DNA of 64,000 nt from Idiomarina xiamenensis 10-D-4 (GCF_000299895.1 NZ_AMRG01000006.1:62001-126000), one strand, 5' to 3'; positions 47,840 through 58,778 are shown, counted from the first letter of the stretch. Numbers and translations are program-made. The notes: a model not told the origin generated them from the sequence alone.

Positions 47840-48634
47840 ATGACCGCCGTTTTAGTCGTCATTGCTATTATTGCTTACCTTGCTAGCGCGCTTATCGCGC
47901 TGCGTCAATTAACGCCGGGCAAGCCCCAACGTCAATTATTAGTCACTGCGCTGGCCGTAATCGGCCTGTTGGCGCATGGTGGCTTGCTATTTTATTTATT
48001 GCAAGCCGACCAATTTGACCATTTAAACATTGCCAGTAGTTTGTCTACCGTGGCTTGGTTACTCGCCTTGCTCTCGACACTGCGCGGCAATAAGGCGGGA
48101 AGTTTGTTATTACGCCCGGTGATCTTACTGTTTGCCGCGCTCAGCACGCTGCTATTAGCTCTGGCACCGGTCGACTGGGGTGCTAATTTAGACAACAAAC
48201 ACGGCTTGGTTATCCACATCGTATTGTCACTGGTCGCTTATGGTGTACTAGCATTAGCTACGTTATACGCCTTGCAACTGATGTATTTAAACAGCGTTTT
48301 AAAAGCCCGCAAAGCCAACGTGTTAGCAAATTATTTACCACCACTGTTGACCGTTGAAACTTATTTCTTTCGATTATTGACCGCCGGCTGTGTGCTACTA
48401 GCTTTTGCTATTATCAGCGGTTTCGCCTTTTTAGATAATATGTTGGCGCAGGCGCAAATTCACAAAACGGTGCTCTCTATTCTAGCTTTTGTCATCTATG
48501 CGGTGGTGTTAATTCGTCATCGTTGGCGCGGTGACCGTGGCAAAGCGGTAGTGATCACCACCGTTATCGCTGGCTTTATCCTCACCTTGGCTTATTTTGG
48601 TAGTCGCTTTGTCAAAGATATTCTACTTAGCTAA
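47840..48634 (+). CDS. ypjD: CcsA/YpjD-family cytochrome c assembly-type membrane protein
   Basis: A 264-residue inner-membrane protein with about eight transmembrane helices. It resembles CcsA/CcmC-type haem-handling proteins (HIVLSLVAYGVLALATLYALQLMYL; ETYFFRLLTAGCVLLAFAIISGF). It is adjacent to ffh and a CorB-like gene, an arrangement conserved in gammaproteobacteria (ypjD-yfjD in E. coli). The haem-export function is assumed from the family and has not been shown for YpjD. Confidence 0.88.
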   Translation: MTAVLVVIAIIAYLASALIALRQLTPGKPQRQLLVTALAVIGLLAHGGLLFYLLQADQFDHLNIASSLSTVAWLLALLSTLRGNKAGSLLLRPVILLFAALSTLLLALAPVDWGANLDNKHGLVIHIVLSLVAYGVLALATLYALQLMYLNSVLKARKANVLANYLPPLLTVETYFFRLLTAGCVLLAFAIISGFAFLDNMLAQAQIHKTVLSILAFVIYAVVLIRHRWRGDRGKAVVITTVIAGFILTLAYFGSRFVKDILLS

Positions 48635-48750
48635 GTCGTTTACTCGCTACCTAAAGGCTTGACTTCGCCAGCACGATGCCTAAATTATCAAGTTTTGGTC
48701 TACGCCAGTGGCGTAGCACTCTTTGGTTTGAATCATAAAGGATCCCTTTC

Positions 48751-50049
48751 TTGGACGACATATCGACGAGTACGTTGCTCATAATTCTTGCCGTACTACT
48801 GCTGATGTCGGCATACTTCTCCGGTTCCGAAACCGGTATGATGTCGGTCAACCGATACCGCTTGCGTCACTTGGCGCAGCAACAAAACCGCTCGGCGTTG
48901 CGTGTACAAAGCCTGCTCGATCGCCCCGACCGCCTGATTGGTCTAATACTGATCGGTAACAACTTAGTTAACATTGCCGCGTCGTCCATCGCTACCATTT
49001 TATGCTTACGCTGGTTTGGCGACGCCGGTATTGTGGTCGCCACCTTTGGCTTAACCTTGGTGATTTTGATTTTTGCCGAAGTGACGCCAAAAACTATCGC
49101 CGCTATGTATCCTGAGCGGGTCGCGTTTCCCAGTTCTTTATTATTAAAGTGGTTACTAAAACTGTGTTATCCGTTGGTCAGTTTCGTCAACATGATCACC
49201 AATGGTTTTATGCGTTTATTGGGGATTAGACCGAGCCAAACACAGGGTGCCGAGGCCCTCAGTTCAGAAGAGTTGCGCACCGTTGTTAACGAAGCCGGGA
49301 GTTTAATACCGTCATCGCACCAAGAGATGCTATTAAGCATTTTAGACTTAGAAAAAGTTGCGGTTGAAGATGTCATGGTGCCACGCGCCGATATCATCGG
49401 CATCGACATCAATAACGATTGGAAAGTTATTGTTAAACAGTTATCGCAAGGCCAGCATACCCGGCTATTGCTGTATCGCGGAGATATTGATGATGCTATT
49501 GGCTTTTTACATGCTCGCGATATTATGCGCTTGATGAGTAAGAATCAGTTTGAAGCCGATAAATCGATTCTGGTTAGGGCTGCTCGCGATATTTATTTTA
49601 TTCCTGAAGGCACGCCGCTAAACGTACAGTTATTAAAGTTTCAGCGCAACAAAGAGCGCATTGGCTTAGTAGTCGACGAATACGGAGATATTCAAGGCTT
49701 AGTGACATTAGAGGATATTCTTGAAGAAATCGTCGGTGACTTCACCACCAGCATGAGTCCAACCCCAAGCGAAATTGTGCATCCGCAACCCGACGGTAGC
49801 TATTTGATTGAGGGTAGCGCCAACATTCGCGAACTCAATAAAGAGATGAACTGGGAATTACCCACCGACGGTCCAAAAACAGTTAGCGGTCTGATCATCG
49901 AGCAACTAGGCGATATTCCGCAAGTCAATATGAGTGTACGTTTAGCCGGATACCCAATAGAAATCATCGATGTTAGCGACAACACCATTAAAATGGCTCG
50001 TATTCAGCCCGACTATTACTTATCGCCAACGCAAGACGAAGATGGCTAG
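48751..50049 (+). CDS. CorB/HlyC-CorC family membrane protein (CNNM type)
   Basis: 432 residues from a TTG start with AAAGGA at a good distance; the first residues match YfjD/CorB (DDISTSTLLIILAVLLLMSAYFSGSETGMM). A DUF21 membrane domain (about 1-190) is followed by a CBS pair (about 205-330; VPRADIIGIDI and LVTLEDILEEIVGD) and a C-terminal CorC_HlyC domain. Such proteins are linked to magnesium and cobalt efflux. It follows ypjD, 116 bases downstream. Confidence 0.9.
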   Translation: MDDISTSTLLIILAVLLLMSAYFSGSETGMMSVNRYRLRHLAQQQNRSALRVQSLLDRPDRLIGLILIGNNLVNIAASSIATILCLRWFGDAGIVVATFGLTLVILIFAEVTPKTIAAMYPERVAFPSSLLLKWLLKLCYPLVSFVNMITNGFMRLLGIRPSQTQGAEALSSEELRTVVNEAGSLIPSSHQEMLLSILDLEKVAVEDVMVPRADIIGIDINNDWKVIVKQLSQGQHTRLLLYRGDIDDAIGFLHARDIMRLMSKNQFEADKSILVRAARDIYFIPEGTPLNVQLLKFQRNKERIGLVVDEYGDIQGLVTLEDILEEIVGDFTTSMSPTPSEIVHPQPDGSYLIEGSANIRELNKEMNWELPTDGPKTVSGLIIEQLGDIPQVNMSVRLAGYPIEIIDVSDNTIKMARIQPDYYLSPTQDEDG

Positions 50050-50087
50050 CCTAATAAGCACGCTAGCCATTTCTCGCCAACGCAGTA

Positions 50088-50714
50088 TTAACCAAAGAAC
50101 AGACGCCATAACCAGCCGTGTTGCAAATCTTCTTCACAGCTGCGTAATTGTGCGCCGTAGGTTGACGCTCGGCTTTTGACGATACGCGAGGTTTTGACTA
50201 GCCAGGGTTTCTGCAAATACGTTTTGCGACGGTAACCACCCCACCCTTCGTGATAATTTAGATACTGACCGTACGCGTCCCACTTTGAAACACCGTTGAT
50301 TTTATGCGTTTTCCAAATAAACCAACCCATGAAATCAATGGCATCTTCAAAACTATCGCGGCTAGCCCAGCTGTTGCCGGTTTCGCGTTTGTAATCTTCC
50401 CAGGTTGGCGTTTTTGCTTGCGAGTAACCATAGGCAGAGCTCACACGCCCCCAAGGAATAAACCCCAGTAGATAATCACGCGGCGGCAACGCGTCATGAC
50501 GAAACGAGCTTTCTTGATACATCATTGCCATTGGCACTTGAATAGGCGCGCCCCAGCGATCACGCGCATCAGCGGCGGCATGGTACCAATCGCGGTTTTC
50601 TTCAAAAATATCACATAAATTATCGGGGTTTGACGGTGGCGGTGTCGCACAACCAACCAGCAATAAACTAGCCGCCACTAACCCAGTTCGGCGTTTTGTT
50701 AACGTCACTGACAA
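50088..50714 (-). CDS. Lytic transglycosylase-like lipoprotein
   Basis: 208 residues. A lipoprotein signal with LLLVGC (Cys22) is followed by an SLT-like domain: PMAMMYQESSFRHDA places the presumed catalytic glutamate at residue 68, and SSAYGYSQAKTPTWEDY and YLNYHEGWGGY follow. This is a small SLT family seen in Vibrio and relatives. It probably cuts peptidoglycan from the outer membrane side. Confidence 0.82.
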   Translation of the reverse strand: MSVTLTKRRTGLVAASLLLVGCATPPPSNPDNLCDIFEENRDWYHAAADARDRWGAPIQVPMAMMYQESSFRHDALPPRDYLLGFIPWGRVSSAYGYSQAKTPTWEDYKRETGNSWASRDSFEDAIDFMGWFIWKTHKINGVSKWDAYGQYLNYHEGWGGYRRKTYLQKPWLVKTSRIVKSRASTYGAQLRSCEEDLQHGWLWRLFFG

Positions 50715-50739
50715 TCCTCGCGCACGATTATTTTTATAT

Positions 50740-50847
50740 CGATGAAACTTTTTTACACTAGCTTAGGTCATAGTAGACAGATGAACACACTTCATGGTTC
50801 TCCCCTAGTGTCTTTTTGGCGCCGTTTTTACGGCGCCTTTTCTTTTA
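50740..50847 (+). ncRNA. Candidate small RNA ending at a strong terminator
   Basis: The gap between the SLT lipoprotein gene and gshA, both on the minus strand, contains a plus-strand intrinsic terminator at 50819-50847 (GGCGCCG-TTTTTAC-GGCGCC then TTTTCTTTT) with no plus-strand gene before it. The T-run is only on the plus strand, so it does not serve gshA. A TTTACA at 50752-50757 with a TAGTAG-like box downstream is a weak promoter candidate. A short RNA of about 70-100 bases is an inference. Confidence 0.35.
50819..50847 (+). terminator. Intrinsic terminator (plus strand)
   Basis: A perfect six-base-pair GGCGCC-type stem extended by CG pairs, with a short loop, followed by TTTTCTTTT. No plus-strand protein gene leads into it. 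Confidence 0.75.
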
Positions 50848-50882
50848 GCGCGCTATGTAATCCAAATAAACCCGCCTATGGC

Positions 50883-52490
50883 TTAAGCGACACTATCATC
50901 CAAAGCGTCGACCGCACGCGCAGCGTTAGCGAAATAGGTCGTTAAAAACTGGCTAAAATCGCTACCTTTATCGTCAGTCTCGCGTTGTCGTCGGGCCTGT
51001 ATCGATTGCTCCGCCCAATCACTAAATTGCTGCTCACTGAACTCCGTTAAACGATGCTCAAGCAATTCAGCCTTATATTGTTGTGCTAAACGTAACGCCA
51101 ATTCGGCGTTACTTTGTCCATCGCGCAATATCGATAGTACCTGTCCCGACAGCGTCAACTCCGGATTGAGCACGCACTGATAGAGCTGGTGCAGCGTCTG
51201 CGCATAAGCACTGTCATTATTGGCACTGTCCAGCAAAGGTACTAACAGTTGCAAATCGGCAAACAGTTCTTCCAACCAATCGACCATCGCTCGCGATTGA
51301 CCGTTATCATCCAAGCTTAAACGAGGGTCACGACCGTCCAGAACCACTTTATTAAAATTTTTCTCGGCTTGCTGCTGTTGTTGCAAGCTCATCTCAGCGC
51401 TGGGCTGCAGCAAGCAATAAAATAGTAACAAGTCTAAAAAACGCATTTGCTCTGCCGTTATGCCGACATCGCTAAACGGGTTAACATCCAATGCCCGCAC
51501 CTCGATGTACTCAACGCCACCGCGCTCTAGAGCCTGAGTTGGGGTTTCATTACCTTTAGTGACACGCTTTGGACGAATCGTGGCATAAAACTCGTTCTCA
51601 ATTTGCAGGATATTCGCATTCAACTGGCGATACTGCTCGCCGTCTTTGACGCCAATTCGCGCAAACTGCGTCGATGGCGTTGAGATCGCGCGGCGTAAAC
51701 CGGCGACGTAATCGTCCAGCGAGTTATAGGTAATCCCCAGCGCCGCTTGTTCTTTATTGGTATAACCCAAATCACTCATGCGTAATGAGGTCGCGTAGGG
51801 GCGATACAATGAACCATTCGGCAAGCGCTCAAAGCTTAAATTTGCCTGCGCATGCTCAACGAAAGATTCGCAAATAGCCGGTGAAGCCCCAAATAAATAT
51901 GGGATCACCCAACTGACACGCTTAAAGTTACGTATCAAGGCAAAATAGCGCTGAGAAATAAAGCGTTGGTTTAACGGTGCTTGCTCAAGCTCGGCCAAGG
52001 CCTGCCAAATTCCTTTCGGCACCGAGAAGTTATAATGCACACCGGCAATAATTTGCATCATGGCGCCATAACGCTCAGTTAAACCTAAACGATACAACGT
52101 CTTCATACGACCACTATTTGAGCTGCCGTATTGCGCCACCTGAATATCGGCAACATCACCGACATAACAGGGCATACTGACCGGCCACAGTAATTCATCG
52201 CCCAAAGCACGGTAAGTTACCGCATGAATATCACGTAACTGTGCTAAGGTTTGTTCGATATTGCTGGCTACCGGCGTGATGAACTCCATCAGCGATTCGG
52301 CATAATCAGTGGTGATCATAGCATGTGTGAGGCTGGCTCCCAGCTGGGCTGGGTGAGCCGAGCTCGCCAACGTACCATCGGCGTTGATACGTAATGCTTC
52401 ACGCTCAACTCCTCGTTGAATTTGTCCCCAGGCAGGTCGCAAATCCGCGTTTTGCAGTGCAGCCACTGCGACGTCAAATGTCGGTTGCAA
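50883..52490 (-). CDS. gshA: Glutamate-cysteine ligase
   Basis: First enzyme of glutathione synthesis, joining glutamate and cysteine with ATP. The type I (gammaproteobacterial) family is shown by GIQRGVERE-like WGQIQRGVEREALRINADG, ITTDYAESLMEFITP and YIEVRALDVNPFSDVGI. The start is uncertain: the frame is open back to 52598, but residues before about 37 do not belong to the family. TTG 52490 gives 535 residues, close to the usual 515-530. No clean ATG exists between. Confidence 0.9.
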   Translation of the reverse strand: MQPTFDVAVAALQNADLRPAWGQIQRGVEREALRINADGTLASSAHPAQLGASLTHAMITTDYAESLMEFITPVASNIEQTLAQLRDIHAVTYRALGDELLWPVSMPCYVGDVADIQVAQYGSSNSGRMKTLYRLGLTERYGAMMQIIAGVHYNFSVPKGIWQALAELEQAPLNQRFISQRYFALIRNFKRVSWVIPYLFGASPAICESFVEHAQANLSFERLPNGSLYRPYATSLRMSDLGYTNKEQAALGITYNSLDDYVAGLRRAISTPSTQFARIGVKDGEQYRQLNANILQIENEFYATIRPKRVTKGNETPTQALERGGVEYIEVRALDVNPFSDVGITAEQMRFLDLLLFYCLLQPSAEMSLQQQQQAEKNFNKVVLDGRDPRLSLDDNGQSRAMVDWLEELFADLQLLVPLLDSANNDSAYAQTLHQLYQCVLNPELTLSGQVLSILRDGQSNAELALRLAQQYKAELLEHRLTEFSEQQFSDWAEQSIQARRQRETDDKGSDFSQFLTTYFANAARAVDALDDSVA

Positions 52491-52648
52491 AATCGTTACC
52501 CGTACTCTCAGTGTTCCTGAAAAGATAGCGCTCAGCTTACTGTTAAAAAGCGCTGTCGTCCATGCGATATTTAATCGGCTTGGCGATGTCGCTAGCACAT
52601 GGCATCATACGTGCAGACATCGCCAACTAACTATCATAGCCAACCATT

Positions 52649-55273
52649 ATGCTGATTTCGCCAAATCGATGGCCCTACTTGCAAGCCAGCTTCGCCGTCT
52701 TACAGTTAGCAAGCTTAGCACTTTTTCTCTTTTTACCGCCACCCTTCGGCGCTTATGCGCTGGCTATTATGGTGGTACTGAGTTTATCACTAAGTGGTTT
52801 ACTGTGGTGGAACAGTCGTCGCAACAGCCTGCGCGAACCCTTAGCTCAGCCATTCCTGTCAAATACCTCACTACAGCTGTTACAACAGGTATTCAACGAC
52901 TTACCGACTCGCGTTTATTGGCGTGATAGCGAACTACGCTTGCTTGGTGGTAATCGCGCGTTTGTGCGCGACCTCGGCCTGACCGAAGCCAGTGAATTAA
53001 ACTTAGCAGTCAATGATAGTAATGCCGCCAACCAACAATTACGCGAACTGGATAAAATCACTTTAGAGACCGCATTCGCCAATTGTAATCAAGAGCTGGC
53101 GATTAGCTTAGCTGGCGAGCAACGTTGGGTTGAACATTCCAGCGTTCCTTTGTATGACGACCACCAACGCATGATCGGCATTTTAGGAAGCTATTACGAT
53201 ATAACGACGATCAAGGCGGTCGCGGCGGCGATGGAACAAGCGAAGGAGCAAGCCGAACAAGCCAACCAAGCCAAAGGTGAATTCTTGGCCAATATGAGCC
53301 ACGAAATTCGTACGCCCATCAATGCCATTGTCGGTATGGCTAACTTATGTTTGAAAACCGAATTAGATGCCAAACAAACCCGTTACTTGCGCGTCATTGA
53401 TTCGTCCTCCAAGGCGTTATTAGGAGTCATCAACGACATTCTCGATTTTTCGAAAATCGATGCCGGCAAGTTGGTGATGGAGCAAATACCGTTTGATTTA
53501 GAAGATGTGCTGACCACCTTAGCGGATATGTTCGCCTTTCGCGCTTACGATAAGGACTTAGAGTTCATTATTAATCTACCGGCCAGCATTCCTACGCTGC
53601 TACTGGGCGATCCGCTACGCTTAAATCAAGTGTTAGTGAACCTGGTCAGTAACGCTATTAAGTTTACCGAAGACGGTGAGATCAATGTCGGTGTTACGCT
53701 GCTAGATAAGTCAGAAGATAAAGTCTGGTTACGTATCTCAGTAACCGATACCGGTATCGGCATGGACGAAGAGCAGCGCGCAAACTTATTTAAAGCCTTT
53801 ACCCAAGCTGACACCTCAACCACCCGTAAATACGGTGGAACCGGGTTAGGTTTGGCCATTTCCCGACGTTTAATACAACTGATGCACGGCGACATTGGCG
53901 TCACCAGCGCAGCGGGTCAAGGCTCAACCTTTTATATCGAATTAACCCTGCCGCTGCAGGACAGTCAGGACAGCTCGCATCATCAAAACCTATTAAAACG
54001 CCTACAAAATACTCGTATTCTCGCCATCGATGATAACCTCAGCACCCGTGAGATGCTTTATGAAATGCTGAGCGCTTATGGTATGCAAGTAAAAGTTTGC
54101 CGCACCGCGGAGCAAGGCTTAGCGCTGCTAAACGCGGCAGCCGAAGCGGAACAACCCTATCAAGTCGCGCTGGTTGACTGGCGTTTACCTGGCATGGATG
54201 GTATTGAGTTCTGCCAACAAGTTACCCAAAATAGCCAACTGCACGACAAGCCTAAACTGATTATTGCCAGCGGTTACTATGCTGAAGAAATGTCCGATCA
54301 AGCCCATCGCGCCGGCGTCGCCGACTTTATTACTAAGCCCTATACCGCCGCCACCCTAGCGCGCTCGTTAACATCCGTGCTCAGCGGCCAACAAGGTAAA
54401 CTCGGCAGTGAACAACCCAGTCGACAGCAAATCCCCGAGCAAATTCGACAAGCGCCCATTTTAGTGGTCGAAGATAATGAAATTAACCAGCATGTCGCGC
54501 GCGAATTGCTCACCGGTCACGGTTTTCAGGTGGACATCGCTGAAAATGGTCAACAGGCCGTCGATAAAGTCCAACAGCAGTCGTATGCGATGGTATTGAT
54601 GGATATTCAGATGCCCGTCATGGACGGCTATAAAGCGGCTGAAACGATTCGCCAGCAGTTCTCCTATCAACGCTTGCCAATCGTCGCCATGACCGCTAAC
54701 GCCATGACCGGCGACGCCGAGAAGTCATCAGCAGCGGGTATGCAGGGGCATCTCGCTAAACCTATCGACGAAGACCAGCTCTTAGCCATGTTAATTCGTT
54801 GGTGTATTCCTGGAGATTATCAGCAACAGCGCACGACTAGTACCGCTCCAGCCAGCGCCAGCGCAGCACCAGTCGAACGGCCGAAACCGCGTTACCCGCA
54901 GAGTAAAGGCGTTGATTTTGCCAGTGCATTGGCACGCTTGCAGCATAATGTCGATTTATACGCTAAGCTGGTTGACCAATTGGTCGAGCAATATCGAGGC
55001 AGCGCCTTAAAGGTGGCCGATTTCATTACCCGTGGTCAGCATGACAGTGCGCGCCGTTATTTCCACTCGCTCAAAGGCGCCGCCGCTAATCTCGGCCTAA
55101 CGTTATTGCAAAAGCGCGCCGCCCTACTTGAGAGTTCGATGGCAAACAGTGAAATCGATAAAGTCGCTGACCAAATTACCGGTTTGGAACCGCTGCTTGA
55201 ACAAGCCAGTCAAGCCGCCTTCGATTTACGTGAGTGGCACAAGCGCCAACCTAATCAGGAGAGTCAAACATGA
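52649..55273 (+). CDS. Hybrid sensor histidine kinase with two receivers and an Hpt domain
   Basis: An 874-residue inner-membrane kinase. Two transmembrane helices (about 12-30 and 35-54) precede a PAS domain (about 80-190), HisKA with His218 in [10 protein letters not shown], HATPase (about 325-445, [20 protein letters not shown]), receiver 1 (about 452-570; [13 protein letters not shown]), receiver 2 (about 605-725; [13 protein letters not shown]) and a C-terminal Hpt domain with the phospho-His in [12 protein letters not shown]. It is an ArcB/BarA-like phosphorelay. The response regulator is not next to it. The stop overlaps a small membrane-protein gene as ATGA. Confidence 0.92.
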   Translation: MLISPNRWPYLQASFAVLQLASLALFLFLPPPFGAYALAIMVVLSLSLSGLLWWNSRRNSLREPLAQPFLSNTSLQLLQQVFNDLPTRVYWRDSELRLLGGNRAFVRDLGLTEASELNLAVNDSNAANQQLRELDKITLETAFANCNQELAISLAGEQRWVEHSSVPLYDDHQRMIGILGSYYDITTIKAVAAAMEQAKEQAEQANQAKGEFLANMSHEIRTPINAIVGMANLCLKTELDAKQTRYLRVIDSSSKALLGVINDILDFSKIDAGKLVMEQIPFDLEDVLTTLADMFAFRAYDKDLEFIINLPASIPTLLLGDPLRLNQVLVNLVSNAIKFTEDGEINVGVTLLDKSEDKVWLRISVTDTGIGMDEEQRANLFKAFTQADTSTTRKYGGTGLGLAISRRLIQLMHGDIGVTSAAGQGSTFYIELTLPLQDSQDSSHHQNLLKRLQNTRILAIDDNLSTREMLYEMLSAYGMQVKVCRTAEQGLALLNAAAEAEQPYQVALVDWRLPGMDGIEFCQQVTQNSQLHDKPKLIIASGYYAEEMSDQAHRAGVADFITKPYTAATLARSLTSVLSGQQGKLGSEQPSRQQIPEQIRQAPILVVEDNEINQHVARELLTGHGFQVDIAENGQQAVDKVQQQSYAMVLMDIQMPVMDGYKAAETIRQQFSYQRLPIVAMTANAMTGDAEKSSAAGMQGHLAKPIDEDQLLAMLIRWCIPGDYQQQRTTSTAPASASAAPVERPKPRYPQSKGVDFASALARLQHNVDLYAKLVDQLVEQYRGSALKVADFITRGQHDSARRYFHSLKGAAANLGLTLLQKRAALLESSMANSEIDKVADQITGLEPLLEQASQAAFDLREWHKRQPNQESQT

Positions 55274-55443
55274 TAAGACTGTTTGTGATCATTCCTATCG
55301 TACTCTGTTTGCTATGGCTGGTTTATCTACGTTGGCACGGCTGGAGCCTCAAACAAGGCCGCCAAGGCTTTGTTTATATTATCGTGTTCAGTGCCACCAT
55401 TGCTGCTTTTTATAGCGTGATGCTATGGCTCACGCAGTATTAG
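55270..55443 (+). CDS. Small membrane protein coupled to the hybrid kinase
   Basis: A 57-residue frame (ATG 55270, TAG 55441-55443) whose start overlaps the kinase stop in ATGA. Two hydrophobic helices (about residues 4-20 and 35-54) separated by a basic loop ([13 protein letters not shown]). It is conserved in character and translation-coupled, so it is likely real and may modulate the kinase. Its stop overlaps the stop of convergent oadB by 3-4 bases. Confidence 0.6.
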   Translation: MIRLFVIIPIVLCLLWLVYLRWHGWSLKQGRQGFVYIIVFSATIAAFYSVMLWLTQY

Positions 55444-56573
55444 CCACCGACCAACGCTAATAGAATACCGGCCGCAACAGCCGAGCCTAACACCCCAGCA
55501 ACATTGGGGCCCATGGCGTGCATCAGCAAAAAGTTTTGAGGATTAGCCTCGAGCCCAACTTTGTTGACCACCCGAGCCGACATCGGCACCGCAGACACGC
55601 CAGCAGCACCAATCAATGGATTGATGGGGTGACGGCTAAACTTACCCATCAGTTTTGCCATTAACACCCCGGCGGCAGTACCCATTGCAAAAGCACAGGC
55701 GCCGAGTAGTAAAATACCTAATGTCTCTATCCGTAAAAACTCATCAGCGGACAGTTTAGCGCCAACCGCCAAGCCGAGAAAAATCGTGACGATGTTGATC
55801 AGTTCGTTTTGCGCGGTCTTGCTCAGACGTTCAACCACACCTGATTCACGCATCAGATTACCTAAGCAAAACATGCCAACTAATGGCGCCGCCGAAGGCA
55901 GCAGTAGCAGCGTCAGCACGACCACAATCAACGGAAAGGCAATACGCTCACGTCGTTGTACCGGACGCAATTGTGCCATCTTAATGGCGCGCTCTTGCGG
56001 CGAGGTCAGCAGCTTCATGATTGGCGGTTGAATAATCGGTACTAATGCCATGTATGAGTATGCCGCCACGGCGATGGCGCCGAGTAAATCAGGCGCTAGC
56101 TTTGAGGCGAGGAAAATTGCGGTAGGACCGTCGGCGCCGCCGATGATAGCGATCGCCGAAGCATCCGCAAGGGTGAAGTCGAAGCCTGGTACCGCATTCA
56201 GTAAAATCGCACCAAACAGCGTAACAAAAATACCAAACTGTGCCGCGGCGCCCAGCAACAATACACGCGGATTGGCTAACAGAGGACTAAAGTCGGTTAA
56301 CGCCCCGACGCCCATAAAAATCAATAACGGAAAGACACCAGTATCAATCCCCACTAAATAGATGTAATGCAGAATACCGCCAGCGTCATTCATGCCTGCC
56401 AAGGGAATATTGGCCAGTACGGCACCAAAGCCAATCGGTAGTAGTAATAACGGTTCAAACTTTTTGCCAATTGCTAGATACAGCAGCACAAAGCCAACCA
56501 TGATCATCACCAGTTGGCCCCAGCCCATGGCGGCCATACCGGTACTTTGCCAGAGTGTCTGTAGCTGCTGCAT
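55440..56573 (-). CDS. oadB: Oxaloacetate decarboxylase beta subunit (sodium pump)
   Basis: 377 residues with about nine or ten transmembrane helices. The catalytic and sodium-conducting subunit couples carboxybiotin decarboxylation to Na+ export. Family landmarks: [15 protein letters not shown], the ion-binding [11 protein letters not shown] and [18 protein letters not shown]. It follows oadA after 6 bases in the oadG-oadA-oadB operon. Confidence 0.95.
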   Translation of the reverse strand: MQQLQTLWQSTGMAAMGWGQLVMIMVGFVLLYLAIGKKFEPLLLLPIGFGAVLANIPLAGMNDAGGILHYIYLVGIDTGVFPLLIFMGVGALTDFSPLLANPRVLLLGAAAQFGIFVTLFGAILLNAVPGFDFTLADASAIAIIGGADGPTAIFLASKLAPDLLGAIAVAAYSYMALVPIIQPPIMKLLTSPQERAIKMAQLRPVQRRERIAFPLIVVVLTLLLLPSAAPLVGMFCLGNLMRESGVVERLSKTAQNELINIVTIFLGLAVGAKLSADEFLRIETLGILLLGACAFAMGTAAGVLMAKLMGKFSRHPINPLIGAAGVSAVPMSARVVNKVGLEANPQNFLLMHAMGPNVAGVLGSAVAAGILLALVGG

Positions 56574-56579
56574 ATGGCG

Positions 56580-58409
56580 TTAACCCAGCGTTAGCAAACG
56601 GTCACCAACGGCCACCGAATCGCCCTCAGCGACGAACAGTTCGGCGACCTGACCAGCTTGCTCTGCTTTGATATCGGTCTCCATTTTCATCGCTTCCATG
56701 ACCAATAAGGTATCGCCTTCGGCGACTTGCTGACCGGCTTTCACCAACACTTTGAAAATCGTTCCTGCTAACGGAGCGGTGATGCGTTGCTGAGTGCCGC
56801 CTGCGTTTGTCACCTTATTATCACTCGCTGCGCTCGGCTGCGTGGTCGGTGACGTGCCTGACTCGCTAGCGGTCATGGTGCCCGCTGGCCCCACTTCGAC
56901 ATCAAACAGTTGACCATCGACTTTAACCTGATAACGCTCGCCTGCGCCTTGATTGGCCTGAGCAGCATGGCTGGCAGCCGACGCCGAAACGGCTTTGCCT
57001 TGTTGCGCACGTTCATCGCCAGCACTCGGCGCAGGTTCAAAGGCCTCGGGATTACCTCGATTTTTTAAGAATTTCAAACCAACCTGAGGGAATAATGCAT
57101 AGGTTAAGACGTCGTCGACCTCTTGTTGCGCCAGCGTAAACCCTTCTTTGTCAGCAATTTCTCTGAGCTCTTCGGTTAGCGCCTCTAACTCATCCTCCAA
57201 CAGATCGGCTGGACGACAAGTAATCGCCTCTTTGCCCTTTAGCACGCGCTCTTGCAATTCACGATTAACAAAGGCTGGACTGGCACCATACTCACCTTTT
57301 AGCACGCCAGCGGTTTCTTTTGAGATAGTGGCATAACGTTTACCACTGATCACATTTAGCACCGCCTGAGTGCCGACAATTTGTGAGGTCGGCGTCACCA
57401 ACGGGATATAACCAAGATCTTTGCGCACCTCAGGGATCTCATCTAACACTTGATCAAACTTATCCAGCGCATTTTGCTCTTTCAGCTGATTTTCCATGTT
57501 GGTGAGCATGCCACCGGGTACTTGTGCCAATAAAATACGGGCATCGACGCCACGTAACGAGCCCTCAAACTGTGCATATTTTTTTCGCACTTGGCGGAAA
57601 TAATCGGCGATATCGCTAAACTGTGACAACGCTAAGCCAGTATCCCGCTCAGTGCCCTCTGTCATGGCAACAATGGTTTCGGTGGCTGAATGGCCGTACG
57701 TCATGCTCAAAGGCGAAATAGCGGTATCCAGCATATCAATGCCAGCTTCAATCGCTTTTTGGTAAGTGGCGCCACTCAAGCCGGTGGTAGCATGACACTG
57801 CATCGCAATCGGAATGTCGACGGCCTGTTTTAATGCACTGACCAGTTGATAGGCATCATTAGGCCGTAACAAACCCGCCATATCTTTTATACATAATGAA
57901 TCACAGCCCATATCAGCCAGCTGTTCAGCCATTTTTACCCATTTTTCTTTGGTATGCACAGGGCTAACGGTATAGGCCAAAGTACCCTGTGCATGGCCCT
58001 CGACAGCCTTAGCCGCGATAATCGCGGTTTCTAAGTTACGCACATCGTTCATGGCATCGAAGATACGAAAGACATCGACGCCATTTTCTCGCGCCCGCTC
58101 GACAAAGCGTTTCACCACATCATCGGCGTAATGACGGTAGCCAAGTAAATTTTGGCCGCGCAACAACATTTGCTGACGGGTGTTAGGCATGGCTTGCTTC
58201 AATTGTCGAATGCGTTCCCATGGATCTTCACCCAGATAGCGAATACACGCATCAAAGGTGGCCCCACCCCATGATTCAACCGACCAATAACCAATGCTGT
58301 CGAGCTGCTCGGCTATCGGCAGCATGTCGTCGATACGCATACGGGTGGCTAGTAATGATTGATGGGCATCCCGGAAAGCTAATTCGGTCAGCAGCAAAGG
58401 CTTACTCAT
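56580..58409 (-). CDS. oadA: Oxaloacetate decarboxylase alpha subunit
   Basis: 609 residues. A carboxyltransferase domain moves CO2 from oxaloacetate to biotin: LTELAFRDAHQSLLATRM at the start, WGGATFDACIRYL, CIKDMAGLL and the metal-binding HATTGL. A PYC_OADA conserved region follows (about 300-460), then a variable Ala/Ser-rich linker and a biotinyl domain with the biotinylated lysine in VMEAMKMET near residue 573. The middle gene of oadGAB. Confidence 0.95.
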   Translation of the reverse strand: MSKPLLLTELAFRDAHQSLLATRMRIDDMLPIAEQLDSIGYWSVESWGGATFDACIRYLGEDPWERIRQLKQAMPNTRQQMLLRGQNLLGYRHYADDVVKRFVERARENGVDVFRIFDAMNDVRNLETAIIAAKAVEGHAQGTLAYTVSPVHTKEKWVKMAEQLADMGCDSLCIKDMAGLLRPNDAYQLVSALKQAVDIPIAMQCHATTGLSGATYQKAIEAGIDMLDTAISPLSMTYGHSATETIVAMTEGTERDTGLALSQFSDIADYFRQVRKKYAQFEGSLRGVDARILLAQVPGGMLTNMENQLKEQNALDKFDQVLDEIPEVRKDLGYIPLVTPTSQIVGTQAVLNVISGKRYATISKETAGVLKGEYGASPAFVNRELQERVLKGKEAITCRPADLLEDELEALTEELREIADKEGFTLAQQEVDDVLTYALFPQVGLKFLKNRGNPEAFEPAPSAGDERAQQGKAVSASAASHAAQANQGAGERYQVKVDGQLFDVEVGPAGTMTASESGTSPTTQPSAASDNKVTNAGGTQQRITAPLAGTIFKVLVKAGQQVAEGDTLLVMEAMKMETDIKAEQAGQVAELFVAEGDSVAVGDRLLTLG

Positions 58410-58437
58410 AGGTACTCCTGTGTCTTATGTCGCGACA

Positions 58438-58656
58438 CTAGCGGCGTTGACGATACTGGTGGATTGCAGCGGCAATGACAGCCAACGTGGTACTTGAAGG
58501 GGAAGTCATAGAGTCGCTATTCGGCGCTAGTGTTTGCTGGTTAACCAGCAGTTTACTGGAAACGACAATCACCGCGATAAGGATCAGTAAGAAACTAAAG
58601 ACGGTTGCCATACCAATAGCCATTAACCAAGCGGCAGCAATGAGCGAGTCGGCCAT
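58438..58656 (-). CDS. oadG: Oxaloacetate decarboxylase gamma subunit
   Basis: 72 residues with one N-terminal transmembrane helix (about 8-35) and a short tail ending AAAIHQYRQRR, the Zn-binding/assembly end typical of OadG. It is the first gene of oadGAB, 28 bases before oadA. Small and divergent as usual for this subunit; position is the main evidence. Confidence 0.85.
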   Translation of the reverse strand: MADSLIAAAWLMAIGMATVFSFLLILIAVIVVSSKLLVNQQTLAPNSDSMTSPSSTTLAVIAAAIHQYRQRR

Positions 58657-58778
58657 AAACCACTAACTCCACGAGTTAACAAAGTGTTAACGACATTTAA
58701 GCGAAAAGTTTTGGATTATGCAATGTTAGCAGAGAGGGAGATAGTCGTTATTCAGCAGAAAAATAGCGGTAGAAAAAA

